Positions 45,354 through 56,200 of a stretch of DNA of 64,000 bases are shown in pieces (positions within the stretch are counted from its first letter, which is position 1; the number at the start of each line of letters is the position of its first letter). A program made the position numbers and the translations under genes. Under the pieces are notes generated by a model that had not been told where the DNA came from, ran no database searches, and worked only from the letters and a program-made list of their open reading frames with translations. Origin of the DNA: Vanessa cardui (taxonomy: Eukaryota; Arthropoda; Insecta; Lepidoptera; Nymphalidae); NCBI RefSeq assembly GCF_905220365.1, contig NC_061152.1:1539001-1603000 (forward strand), read 5' to 3'.

Positions 45354-45470
45354 CTTTAGCTACGTGGTCATGCGGTCTCGATAAATTACCTTATCGAATC
45401 TAATGATAAAATTATTATAAGCTATTCGTTTTGCGGACGTTTTCAAAAAACAAGTTGGGATATCACACGT
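45354..45470 (-). promoter_or_regulatory. MCFD2: Putative 5' UTR exon of the MCFD2-like gene
   Basis: On the minus strand CTAAAG is followed by a donor GTAAAC (45348-45353), and the coding exon is preceded by an acceptor (TTAATTACAG) nine bases before its ATG. The 5' boundary is a guess. Confidence 0.4.
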
Positions 45471-45832
45471 CACGATAACATGTCAGAGTTGACTTTTACT
45501 ATTTACGTTCCGTTTTACATGCTAACGCTAAACGATACGAAAAAGGTTTTACTAAAACTTTTTATTTCATTGTCCTTGGATAAAAGTTATATTTTATTTT
45601 ATTACATCAATATTCATGTTTATTTTTCAAATTCGTTTATCAAAACTATTGACTTATTATAATGAAGTATTAAATATAGATGGCGTTGCTGGAGTTAGTG
45701 TGTGAAATTTGAAAGGACGCGTCACTTGATAGAGTAAAACGGATTTAGAGAAAGTTAGACTACCTTCAAAATACTGTAATAATTAAGAGCAAAACTTTCA
45801 TTCATAAATGAGTGCCTAAGTGTAAATCTATA

Positions 45833-46015
45833 CTAATATAATAAATGTGAAAGTAACTCTTTCTCTATGTTGCACTTTCACGACTAAACTAATGAACCGA
45901 ATTTGGTTAGGGCCATGAAATTTGGTAAGCAGGGTTGATTTACTGTATAGATTTCGACTAATGAAGGGCTTTTGCCGAAATATATATTTTTTGTCACTCT
46001 TTAATAGGAAAATCA
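45833..46015 (+). mobile_element. Type F Helitron-like element, 5' part
   Basis: Starts TCTATACTAATATAATAAAT and continues GTGAAAGTAACTC; no clear 3' end. Confidence 0.5.
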
Positions 46016-46145
46016 ACGTATTGACGTACTTTTTTTAACCAAGTGCTAATGTGCCGTTATAAAAATTAAAAATTCTTCTAGAAATACATAAATCGTGTTA
46101 ATTGAGTTATTACCATCGATACCTAATAAGAAAAGATACACGAGC

Positions 46146-46290
46146 AAGTCTGGCCATATTCAAGATGGGCAGATGAGCTAACGACAGTGGCTGGCTAGAA
46201 ATGGATGGTTGCTACCAGGGATAGAGAAATATGGAATTCCTTGGAGGAGGCTTTTACCCATAGGGGGTCAATATTAATTATTGAGCATTT
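46146..46290 (+). pseudogene. LINE polyprotein C-terminal remnant
   Basis: Translation RWADELTTVAG-stop-KWM and DREIWNSLEEAFTHRGS matches the usual C-terminal pattern of RTE-like LINE reverse transcriptase ORFs (W..LEEAF...RG). One in-frame stop, and nothing upstream survives, so it is a dead 5'-truncated insertion. Confidence 0.65.
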
Positions 46291-46784
46291 CGGGTGCTAT
46301 TGTATTGTTTTGTGGACATCAGATTGTTATTTTTTTTATATTTGGTTAATCTGCATGTTATGTAATATATATATTTTGTAGAATTTTTGAATTAAAACTT
46401 TGTGTGGAATTAAATAAATCCGTAATAATAATTATTATTATTATATCATCAACTGGAGTCATTCCTCATTTACTGTTTTACAGCTTACAAGCACTTGGTA
46501 TACACAAACTCACTTTTATTTTATTACAGAAATCAGTCGTTCTCATTACATCTAGGACTGTGCGGAAAATTTTTATCAAGTGATTAGTTAGTCCGTTTTT
46601 GTTACGATAAAATCACGCTAAAACGGAAAATAAAACCTCGTTAAAACGAGAGCACGGAAAAATTTAAAACAATAATTAATAATAATAATAAAGTACCTAA
46701 TGTTGTTGCTCAAATTCAAGTATTTAATTCTAAAATCATTTTAAGATGTTGAAGTACACTTGGGTCATCGTAGGTTAATAATAA

Positions 46785-47010
46785 TAATAAATATGAGACA
46801 ACATCACACACATTACTCTGATCCCAATGTAAGTAGCTAACGCACTTGTGTTATGGAAATCAGAAGTAACGACGGTACCACAAACACCCAGACCCGAGAC
46901 AACATAGACAACTAATGGTAATCTACATCGACTCGGCCGGACGAACCCGGGACCTCAGAGTGGCGTACCCATGAAAATCGGTGTACACACCACTCGACCA
47001 TGGAGGTCGT
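46785..47010 (-). mobile_element. SINE B, full length
   Basis: Reverse-oriented with an intact tRNA-like head ending GACCTCCATGG on the minus strand. Confidence 0.78.
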
Positions 47011-47400
47011 CGCAGGCTTAAAACATCATCACGCTCAATTTTATATTGTCTAAAGAACGTGCCGTATTTTGGTAAATAAAATTCCTTATTATTCTTACAC
47101 CAGAAAACTCGACACATTCATAAATCATATAACGTGTTAAAAGCGCTGTGATTGTCAAATATATACCTATGGCTTTGTAGTTGTGCCAACAGGGCACAGA
47201 GTATTTCGCCAATGTCACGTAGAATGGAGACGACACGAAAGTGTTACAGAGTAGAGCCCATTACACAATGAAAAAATTAGCTATAAGAGATAAGGAATAA
47301 GGAACAAGAAATAAGGAATAGCGGAATCCAGCGATGGCATTACCGTTAATCAATTCATAATTCAAAAATAAGGAATAATAAATAAGAACAAAATTTCCGT
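47011..47400. other. Unidentified sequence and AAGGAATA-rich tract
   Basis: 47280-47390 has several AATAAGGAATA-like units. 47015-47265 has short open frames on the minus strand that resemble no family I know. Confidence 0.35.
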
Positions 47401-47405
47401 CGCGG

Positions 47406-47762
47406 TGGGAATCAAAAATCAAAATCAAAGTATACTTTATTCAAGTGGGCTTTTACAAGCACTTTTGAATCGTCATTTAACAATGAAGTGAAGCTACCAC
47501 CGGTTCGGGAAGTAGATTTTACCGAGAAGAACCGGCAAGAAACTCAGTAGTTAGTCTTTTCCAACATTTAAAAAAAAACAGTCATGTTAGTTAATACAAT
47601 TATTTAAATTAATACATCCTGCCTGGAAGTCAACAGGTATTAATTTGACGCTTTTTTATCATCTACAAAATCTTGTATCGAATAATACGCCTTTTTTACC
47701 AATGTATTTTTTATAAACGATTTGAATTTACGAGACGGCAAAGTTAAAAATTTGTTTCTTAT
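47406..47762 (-). mobile_element. LINE-A 3' end, longest copy
   Basis: Reverse-oriented; reaches TTTACGAGACGGCAAAGTTA at its 5' side and has an ATCAAAATCAAAG simple tail. Confidence 0.75.
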
Positions 47763-47869
47763 TTTAGGTTATGGCTGGTACGTCTCGAAAGCCGAGACTG
47801 AGAATAGAATATACTGACTACTGAGAAGAAAGATTCGCTGGGTTGACGGAGCCGCGTGAACATAGCCAC

Positions 47870-48164
47870 CAGGGCCGTATTTAGGGGAGGGCAACCGGGG
47901 CAACTGCCCTGGGGCCTCCACATAAGTGGGGGCCACAGTTTTCAGCAAGTTAACAAATACCGAGATATAGTCAAATTATAATAATATTATTATTTAATAT
48001 TTTAAAAGTTACCGATACAAGTAAATAAATCATAGCTTACTGATTGAAATAAAAAAGTAATTAATTCATGATAATATAATTATTAGGTTGTTCACGCTTC
48101 TGTTTGTCTAGGGCCCCCACTGATTTGTGGCCCGGGGGCCTCCAGACCTTTAAATCCGGCTCTG
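47870..48164. mobile_element. hAT-like MITE (family N3)
   Basis: Termini CAGGGCCGTATTTAGG and TTTAAATCCGGCTCTG are inverse with few mismatches, flanked by the perfect 8-base duplication ATAGCCAC (47862-47869 and 48165-48172). Confidence 0.85.
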
Positions 48165-48236
48165 ATAGCCACTAGCCAGACTAGCCGCAATATTGCAGAG
48201 AGTGATCTGGTTATGACATCTCACTATGTCATAGCC

Positions 48237-48470
48237 AGACGACCTCCGTGGTCGAGTGGTGTGTACACCGGTTTTCATGGGTACGCCACTCTGAGGTCCC
48301 GGGTTCGATTCCCGGCCGATTCGATGTAGATTACCATTAGTTTTCTATGTTGTCTTGGGTCTGGGTTTTTGTGGTACCGTCGTTACTTCTGATTTCCATA
48401 ACACAAGTGCTTCAGCTACTTACATTGGGATCAGAGTAATGTATGTGATGTTGTCTCATATTTATTATTT
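48237..48470 (+). mobile_element. SINE B, best-preserved copy
   Basis: A box GTGGTCGAGTGG and perfect B box GGTTCGATTCC in a tRNA-like head, body to GATGTTGTCTCATATTTATT. It resembles a tRNA but has no acceptor stem, so it is a SINE. Confidence 0.85.
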
Positions 48471-48822
48471 ATTTTTATATCACTCGGCGCATCGAGTATA
48501 TACGATAACGACTGAGGGACTCGCGGATCAGAAAAATAGATCTACTTAATCATCGCGTTTTTGTGATAAAGCTATTATTTCGCAAATTATTTTAACCCTA
48601 CGCCTTTCCCAAATGATTCCCCGTTGATTTGGGCGAAAAAAAAATTTAATTTCCAATAATTTTCTGCTAACTACCGAACCTATTTTCATTTGTTATTAAC
48701 AAAATATTATATAATGTCATAAATTATAATAATAATGGCATTAAATTGCGTAAATAATTTCCTAAATATAACAACAATAGAACATAATCATTGTTACATT
48801 TATCTTCTAACTATACCGAACT

Positions 48823-49016
48823 CAGTTACTAGATTATTTTTCCAACCCGCTATGTAGTGACGAGTATACGGATTACGGACGTAATGTGCATACATATAAT
48901 TATAAGTTTTTTTTTTATTTCTGTAAGATAATAACAAATTTGGGCTAAATTTGTCGCCCCTCTAAATTTGCCGCCCTAGGCTCCAGCTTACTTAGCCTAT
49001 TGGTAAATCCGCCACT
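48823..49016 (-). mobile_element. N2 hAT-like MITE, truncated
   Basis: One end (GGTAAATCCGCCACTG) and part of the interior only. Confidence 0.7.
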
Positions 49017-49432
49017 GTATAAAGGGCTATTCCTTTATTAGGTAAGACTATTTTCACTACTTTTTGATACCCTCGCCCCTATGATAAGAAAAATAAGTAC
49101 AGCCCGAACTCTTCCCCTCTATATAATATTTATTACTTAATAATTTAATGAAAAAAAAAAACACGCATGGTTCATTTCAGTAAGTAACAATTTTTTGAAA
49201 TATTTATTTATAATATTTGAAGGTTCTAAAGGTACGCATCCGAGCGTACCTCGGCAGTCACGCGGTTTCGCGCTCTTTTTAAAATAATTTTAAATTTGCG
49301 CATTCTTTGACCCCTAAAAGAAAAAAAACGTCTTACTTAAAAAATGAATAGCCTATTTAACATGTGTCAAATGTTTTAAAGACATTTTAATTACTTAATA
49401 ATAAATAAAAATTTTAACAAAATGAAAAACCG

Positions 49433-49790
49433 ACTTCAAATAAAACACTATTTTAAAACAAATGAATATCCACTAAAAAGTAGTAAAAATAATTGCGTAT
49501 TCAACACATTTTTTCGAGTCCTCCTAGTCCTAAGTAAAATGAAAAGTATTAGACTACTCAAAAGTCGATTTACGATTATATAATGCAGTTATAGTTATTG
49601 CTATATTTGGAGCCGGTGTCAGCCAAGAAAACCATACCTTATATCTATCAATAAACAAACCATACAGGAAGCACTAGCTTTCAACCAAAATTAAATTATC
49701 AAAATGGTCCACCCAGTGAAAGCTTATAAGGTAACAAGCTTAAAAAAAGATTGATTACCTCCTCCTTTTTGAAATTGTTTGAAAAATAAA
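49433..49790. repeat. Degenerate element with CCGACTTCAAA-type ends
   Basis: Left ACCGACTTCAAATAAAAC, right CCTCCTCCTTTTTGAAATTG. Inside is repeat H (49500-49640), also found inverted at 23790-23960. Confidence 0.5.
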
Positions 49791-50024
49791 ACACAGTACT
49801 GGACAAATAGTTTATTTCTTTCTACGAACACAATTTTTACTTCTACATACTATTCTGTAACAAGAAACTCGTATCTCATCGAAATACGAACGTGAAATGT
49901 CAAATATGACACACGTGTCATAATGGCGTATCACCGTACATCAGTTAAACATAACATGGGTATGATACTACATGATTTCTTACAGAAACCCACTGCAGCG
50001 CTTAGAGTAAGAAAACCTTTATCA

Positions 50025-50340
50025 AGTCATAAACCTTTAGTACCTTTTGAAACTAAAGCACTAAACTCACAACTGCGTATAAAATTACTCGTAAACCCAC
50101 ATAGTATGATAACTTGGTTCAAAATAGTGTAACATCTTTGGACGACGTCTAGTTTTATATCAAAATGAGACCTTTTAATGGCAAATACATAAGTCATTCC
50201 ATATTTAAATTAGATTAGATATTTTCTACTGAATTGTCAAAATATGTCAGTCAGTATAAATAATTCTCGATCGGTAAGCAGATTATCGCTCACACTGAGC
50301 ACACGGAAATAGATCTTAAGGTGACGAACCTTTTCTTACC
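50025..50340. repeat. Unclassified dispersed repeat, copy 2
   Basis: Same orientation relative of 34430-34580 with insertions; shares TTCTCGATCGGTAA and ATAGATCTTAAGGTGACGAA. Confidence 0.55.
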
Positions 50341-50344
50341 CCGA

Positions 50345-51805
50345 CTGTTTATACATACACCTTTAACTATGTAATGTAACATTGACAGCTGTCATTTTTC
50401 CCGGCTTATTGTGCCATTGTATCCCGGTAAGCATGTATCATGCATGGTATGCTTAACACCTTTAGAACCATATATTAACAAATTTGAATATCCTTGCTCG
50501 AAAAATGTATTCAATTATTTTTTTTTATATGGCGTTTGACAATACTTGAACTACTTACACACGTGTATACACGTACTTTACTTTATACTTACTTATATAT
50601 TAATACAACATGTATCCATCCTAAATAAAATAGGCATACAATTTTGGCGACCTTAAACATAGAGATCTCTTTGTGGCAAGGGAACACATTTCTCTAAGCC
50701 CCAGGCCCACATATATAAGACACATATTAAAATTGAGTTATTTACAATATAATAAGAAATATATAATCTAAAATTGACTATAAATACATGGACAAGTATA
50801 GAATCTTCCGATATGTTACTTAAATCAATATTTCAGTGAAAATTCCTCACACTTATTTATTTACATTGCAACACTGATATTTAACTTCAATGAAGAATCG
50901 AGCCATAAATTTTAAATGACGTGCCTGTAACTTTTGAAGTCTACACGAAACCCTGTTTCCCGCCAAAAACACTGTCAAAAAATTGGTCTCGATGTTTCAC
51001 ACACTTCCATGTTCCTGATTTAACTTGAACACACTTTAAACATTTTACTATAAAAATGTATTGTTTATTTATTTATATTCATTAAAAATTTTATTTATAA
51101 ATATAGGTACACGGAATATGAAAATTTCTATTAATCTTTCCAAAAAATACAACTAAACAAATGATGTTCTAGTAAACAGATATGTTATTAACACGCGAAA
51201 AGTGAAGACTAGAAAACGTCCTAATTGGGACGTTTGCCTTTAGTCGTTTTCATCATAATTATGCCAGTAATGCGTTATAATACATCATAATTATGTAGTA
51301 ATACGTTTTGCGTAATTAAAACATCTAGTTATCCCTTTTACTTATTGTTCTTATCAAGCTATCCTTTTTACTTGTAACGAAATGTAAAATAAACGGTCCC
51401 CGGCGCGGCACACTTTTTCTGATGTTTAGTACGTATATAACATATCTGTTTATTAGAATATCATTGAACTAAACTTCCAATTTCAAAAACGTCCAAATGT
51501 CACAGCTGACAGTTCCTTTCTTTAAATAGAGAAGTATAAAAGCGTCATAATATAAATATATAAAATTAACTGTTGCACGCGGCTCTGCTCGCGTTGAAAA
51601 TATAAATATATTTGTAAATTAACTTAAAATATTACATTAATTATCTCTTTATTTATAACACTTTTTTTCCAATTAAACGGTTGTCTTGTGTTCTTTCTTA
51701 GGCTTTAGAATATATGTTTACCAAATTTCATATAAATCGTTTCAGTTGTTTTGTCGTGAAAGCGATACACAGACAAGTTACTTTAACATTGACAATATTA
51801 GTAAC
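50345..51805. other. Intergenic sequence
   Basis: No gene seen. Type F Helitron-like remnants at about 51565-51800 (GTTGCACGCGGCTCTGCTCG). The rest is AT-rich. Confidence 0.4.
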
Positions 51806-52376
51806 AAAATCAAAATATACTTTATTCAAGTGGGCTTTTACAAGCACTTTTGAATCGTCATTTAACAGTTAAGTGAAGCTACCACCGCTAGGATTTCACA
51901 CCATTTGACATTCAAAACTTTTGACTTCCCTGAATTGGTCCTATTAATTATACGAATACGAATAATAAAGATAATATGTGCCATAAATATTATAAAAAAA
52001 AAAACCAAAAACAAAACTATAAAAATATATTTACTTAAACAACGTCCATACTCACAGAGTATAATCATTTTTCTTATTATCTAATAGATTAAAAAAACAA
52101 AAACTATTTAAAAAAAAGTACTTAAAAAGATACAATCATTATCGATATATATTTTAACTTTGTGTGGATGGAAATAGACGGTAACGAAGTTACAGGAACC
52201 TACCATCACAGAGAAGAAATAAAGGTTAAAAATATCGAATACAAATAGGTAACAAATATCCTGCAGCGTCTTAACTGAATAACACTTTAATTTTACTTCT
52301 TAACTTCCGAGAACCGGTCCACCCATGCATATCACAGATTAATCAAGCTCGACCAATGATATCTCGTCAAATGTTG

Positions 52377-52382
52377 TTTATT
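52377..52382 (-). terminator. shu: shu poly(A) signal
   Basis: AATAAA on the minus strand, about 73 bases after the shu stop codon. Confidence 0.7.
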
Positions 52383-52454
52383 CGGCTTATATTTGAGTTT
52401 GGAACAGACTATACTTAAAAAAAAAGAAAAAAACTCATATGTCACAGGAACATA

Positions 52455-53202
52455 TTACGTATTCGACTTTTTAACAACGGAAATCTTTTTCCTTTTCCCC
52501 TGCCCCTCCTCTAAAACGACTAATCCTTCGAATTTCGAACTCAAATCTTTAATACATTCTACTTCATCCTTCGTCAAACCTGGCGGCAAATCGAATTTGA
52601 CATATTCCTCATTTCCCGCCAAATTTTGACACATGTCATTTACGCCATTTCTAAAACTGTCATCGACGTCATAGACAACTTTTTTTTTAGCAGACGAACA
52701 CTTGAACGCATTCTGCCAGAGATCCCTTTCCTGATCAGCTGACTTTAAGTTATATTTATCTAGATTTGCAAGCGCCTCACCTATTTCTTTGTTTTTCGGT
52801 TGCAATTTTAGCGCTCTTTTGTAATATTTGACTGCATCCTCATACTTACCCAACATTTCGTTACCTCGAGCGTAATAATACAAGATTTTACAATGTTTAT
52901 CTACATCTACTATATATTCTAAGCACGAACACATATTAAGAACGTGTTTGGGTTTATTTAACTTATAATAACACACAGCTAAGTTTGTGTAAGCATTGAC
53001 TTTTAATTTATTTATTTCTTCTCTTTCCAGATCATTCTCTGGCTGTGAAATATTTAGTATGGAGATTGATTGTTGGTAGTTTTTGACTGCTTTCAAGTAT
53101 TTCTTCTTCGAAAACAAATCTTTCGAGTAATTGTGAAGAGATTTCACAGTTTTCATCGTAACCTCGTATTTCTTTTGCTCCTGCGATGGCAGATCGTTGA
53201 AC
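52455..53202 (-). CDS. shu: shu coding exon 6 (TPR region and C-terminus)
   Basis: 249 codons including TAA. Acceptor TTTATGACCAG, phase 2 in. Begins FNDLPSQEQKKYEVTMKTVK. TPR-like helices follow; the C-terminus is Lys-rich (GKRKKISVVKKSNT). The upstream in-frame ATG at 53219 lies in the intron and is not the start. Confidence 0.94.
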
Positions 53203-56200
53203 CTGGTCATAAAAATCACAAATGCGCATAGGTATTAAAGTAAACAGTCTAAAGTTTCATATTCTATGACTAGAATTTTTCACATCTGTGTATCTCATAT
53301 TCTTTGGCATATATCATGTATAAAAGTCGAAGCATTGCATATGTAAGACAGAGTGTCTATCAAGTGTCACAGTCTGTATAATTGTACCGTCTCGTTGATA
53401 AATCGTGAACCAGTCAGTGACTTTCATTATCCTCTACACAAACCCAGCAACATATTATTACACTAACTGTTCCCGTGACTTTATTCACGATTTACTATAA
53501 CTTACAACAACATCCTGTAAATTTCTCACTGTTTAGCTAAGGCCTCCTCTACTTTTGAGGAGAAGGTTTGGACCATATTCCTCCACGCTGTTCCAATGCG
53601 GCTTTCTGGAATACACATGTGGCAGAATTTCGATGAAATTAGACACATGCAGGTTTCCTCACGATGTTTTCCTTCACAGACCACAAGATGAATTATAAAC
53701 ACAAATCAAGCACATGAACCCGTAATCATCGGTTAAGATGCTCGCGTTCTGACCACTGGGCCATCTCGGCTTAACTGACCTCTATGGTCTCAAAGATACA
53801 AAATCCTCTCATCTTACTAATGATATAGAGAATAACCCAACAAACATTTTAGCCGTATAAGAAGAAATTACGCAACTAATAATTGTATAAGCGTTGTATA
53901 GAAGTCGTTTCATTCTTTTATTCGACTTAGTGCCGCCTATAGTTTATTCGACTTATAGTCGTGTAAAAACGTCGTAGAAACGTCTATACGACTGTTTTAT
54001 ACGACTACTACACGGTATTTAGTCGTGTAACTAGCGCTGTGGCAGTAGAAACGTCTTTGCGACCTTTATACCGCCTATAGTCGTATTAGAGTGACTTATA
54101 AAACTCCTATACGAATTTAAGTCAATATCACTATAAGAGTTTTAAAATACACTAAATATTACATACAACACCATTCATTTGCATCTTTGTAAAAATAATA
54201 TTACATAGTTGAAATGGATAGAAAAATCTGGGCAAATATGTAAAAAGTGGCCACTTTAAGAGGAAAGTTAAAAAATATTATGCATCATTTCTTAACTCCA
54301 ATTGTATTAATATCGAATATAAGTATGCGACAAGTTACCTGTCGATCAATTGGAGATGGTTCCGTACAAAATTTAGAGAGTTCTGAGCAACGTAAATTAA
54401 TCGAAGCGCAGAAAGTGCATTCTCTTCTTCTTGCTCTGTTCTATAACAGTTGTCATGATTTTTTAAATATACTTATATAATTTTAGTTGAAATAATAATA
54501 TTTAGTACGGTTTTGATTTTTAAATACTTTTTTTTTTATTTCAAATAACATTTATTAGTATGATTATTGATTCGGTTATAGACACCGTATTGTGGGACTC
54601 CCGTCACTGCCTCTCGTAGCGTGGTGTGCCAAGCTGGTACTGCTGGTAACTGCCTGGCACGAGGAAAACAAAAGGCGGTTGATTTTGAACGGGGAGTGGG
54701 GAAGAAAGCTAGATTGTGTATTAGTGATAGTTCCGATTATGATAGCACAAATGAAGCCCATGAAAATGATATACTTCGTGATAGTATAAATAAAATATTT
54801 TTTCTAATAAATAAAATATTTTTTCTAAAAAATATTTTATTTTACTCTTTTTAGTGTTATTTTCTCAAAAAAGAAATTAAAAGTCCTTATGTCACAAATG
54901 GTTATTTGTTGATTTTTTCAAAAAGCGCTGAACCTATTTCAATAAAATTTTTATGGGACCACTTCTGGAGCATGATATACCAAAAAATAACATAACAAAA
55001 GAAATGTTTAGTGAATCTGTACTTCTCTTCATAAAAGCTACGAAGAGGAGTATAAATCCATATAGAACTATTTCCTAACTCCTAGTAATTGAGGACTTAT
55101 ACCTTCCATCATCAGCTAAGCAGTATAATATTATGATTGCCAGAAGCAGACGCCACTATAACTTCAGAAATTATGTAAAACACGGTACATGTGCTTATAA
55201 AATTCGAGGGTTCCCCTCGATTTCTGCATTCCAGGAGTATCTTCTTTCTAACAAAAAAAAAATAATCAAAATCGGTTCATAAATGGCGAAGTAATAGGCG
55301 AAAAAGCATAAATATATACCGGTCGAATTGAGAACACTCCTTTTTTTTAAGTCGCTTAATAAATGCGCATAAAATCTGATCTATTATATCACGTATCATT
55401 TTTTTTATCGAAGCTGAACCAATAAATACTCAATAGTTATATAAAATATCAAGGTTTTAAATACTTGACAAATACTAAACTGAACTCTAATTTCGTTTTC
55501 TATGGCGGAATATTTACAAATCCAATAATGACATAAATTGAAACGTCGTTTAGAAGTTGTATAAAAGTCTTTTCCTGCACTTTAAGTCGTGTAAAGGTAA
55601 TTTTTATAACTTACTTTAAAAAATCTCAATAAAATATTATTTATTTAATTAATTACACTAGCCCGTTCATTACATAGTTAAAACTAGCGCATTATACTCG
55701 ATCAAATTAATTTCCCATCAGATCAATATTCCTTGAACTTGAGTTTCGAAGTAAACACATTGATGAATAAATAAAAATAATGTTCAATATCAATGAAGTT
55801 TGTTCGTGACAGCTTTCAAATTCAATTTACAATTAATATTTTATCCAGTCAATTTGACAACAAATATAGTCAGATAAGAAGCGTGTTGGATACTGCTATT
55901 CGATCAAATGTCGTAAAGCAGCGATAATAAACACTATAAGTCTGCCGCACGACGTCTATACGACCACTATGCGACCACTATGCGACCAAAAAGTAACTTA
56001 TGCGACCGCTACATGACTCTTATAGGACACTAAGTCGTATAAAATGGGCCTTTTCTTGGTGATGTCGACGTTATAGCGGCGTAACTGCGACCAGCTTATA
56101 GAACCAAAAGTTACTGGTGGCACGTTGTGGCGACCTTTCAAATGTTTGTTGGGAACTCACCTTGATATAGCCTGTACGTCATCAACGTCGTACAATGAGA

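Larger units (their letters stand above)
27254..45470 (-). other. MCFD2: MCFD2-like gene, transcription unit with three alternative last exons
   Basis: Covers a putative noncoding first exon (about 45354-45470), shared coding exons 45089-45187, 42835-42873, 42093-42231, 40662-40704 and 39176-39324 (469 coding bases, ending in phase 1), then a choice of 38397-38596, 32019-32167 or 27721-27863. Each last exon starts in the matching phase and has its own stop, giving 222, 205 or 203 aa. MCFD2 is a soluble calcium-binding partner of the lectin ERGIC-53/LMAN1 in ER-to-Golgi cargo export (known in vertebrates). The match rests on QEREHIQEHM, ELQFHYFKMHDADNNNKLDG and DKNNDGYIDYAEF. Whether all three ends are transcribed is inference from sequence. 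Confidence 0.85.

Noticed and set aside
48240..48340. tRNA-like A and B boxes resembling a tRNA gene
   Set aside because: No acceptor-stem pairing, and the same sequence recurs many times with a SINE body, so it is the promoter of SINE B.
49923..50132. 69-aa plus frame with a plausible start
   Set aside because: It overlaps a dispersed repeat shared with 34.4 kb, has no recognisable domain and no spliced partner.
53032..53229. Minus frame overlapping the start of shu exon 6 and the ATG at 53219
   Set aside because: The exon starts at the acceptor ending 53203; the upstream ATG lies in the intron and the other frame is non-coding.
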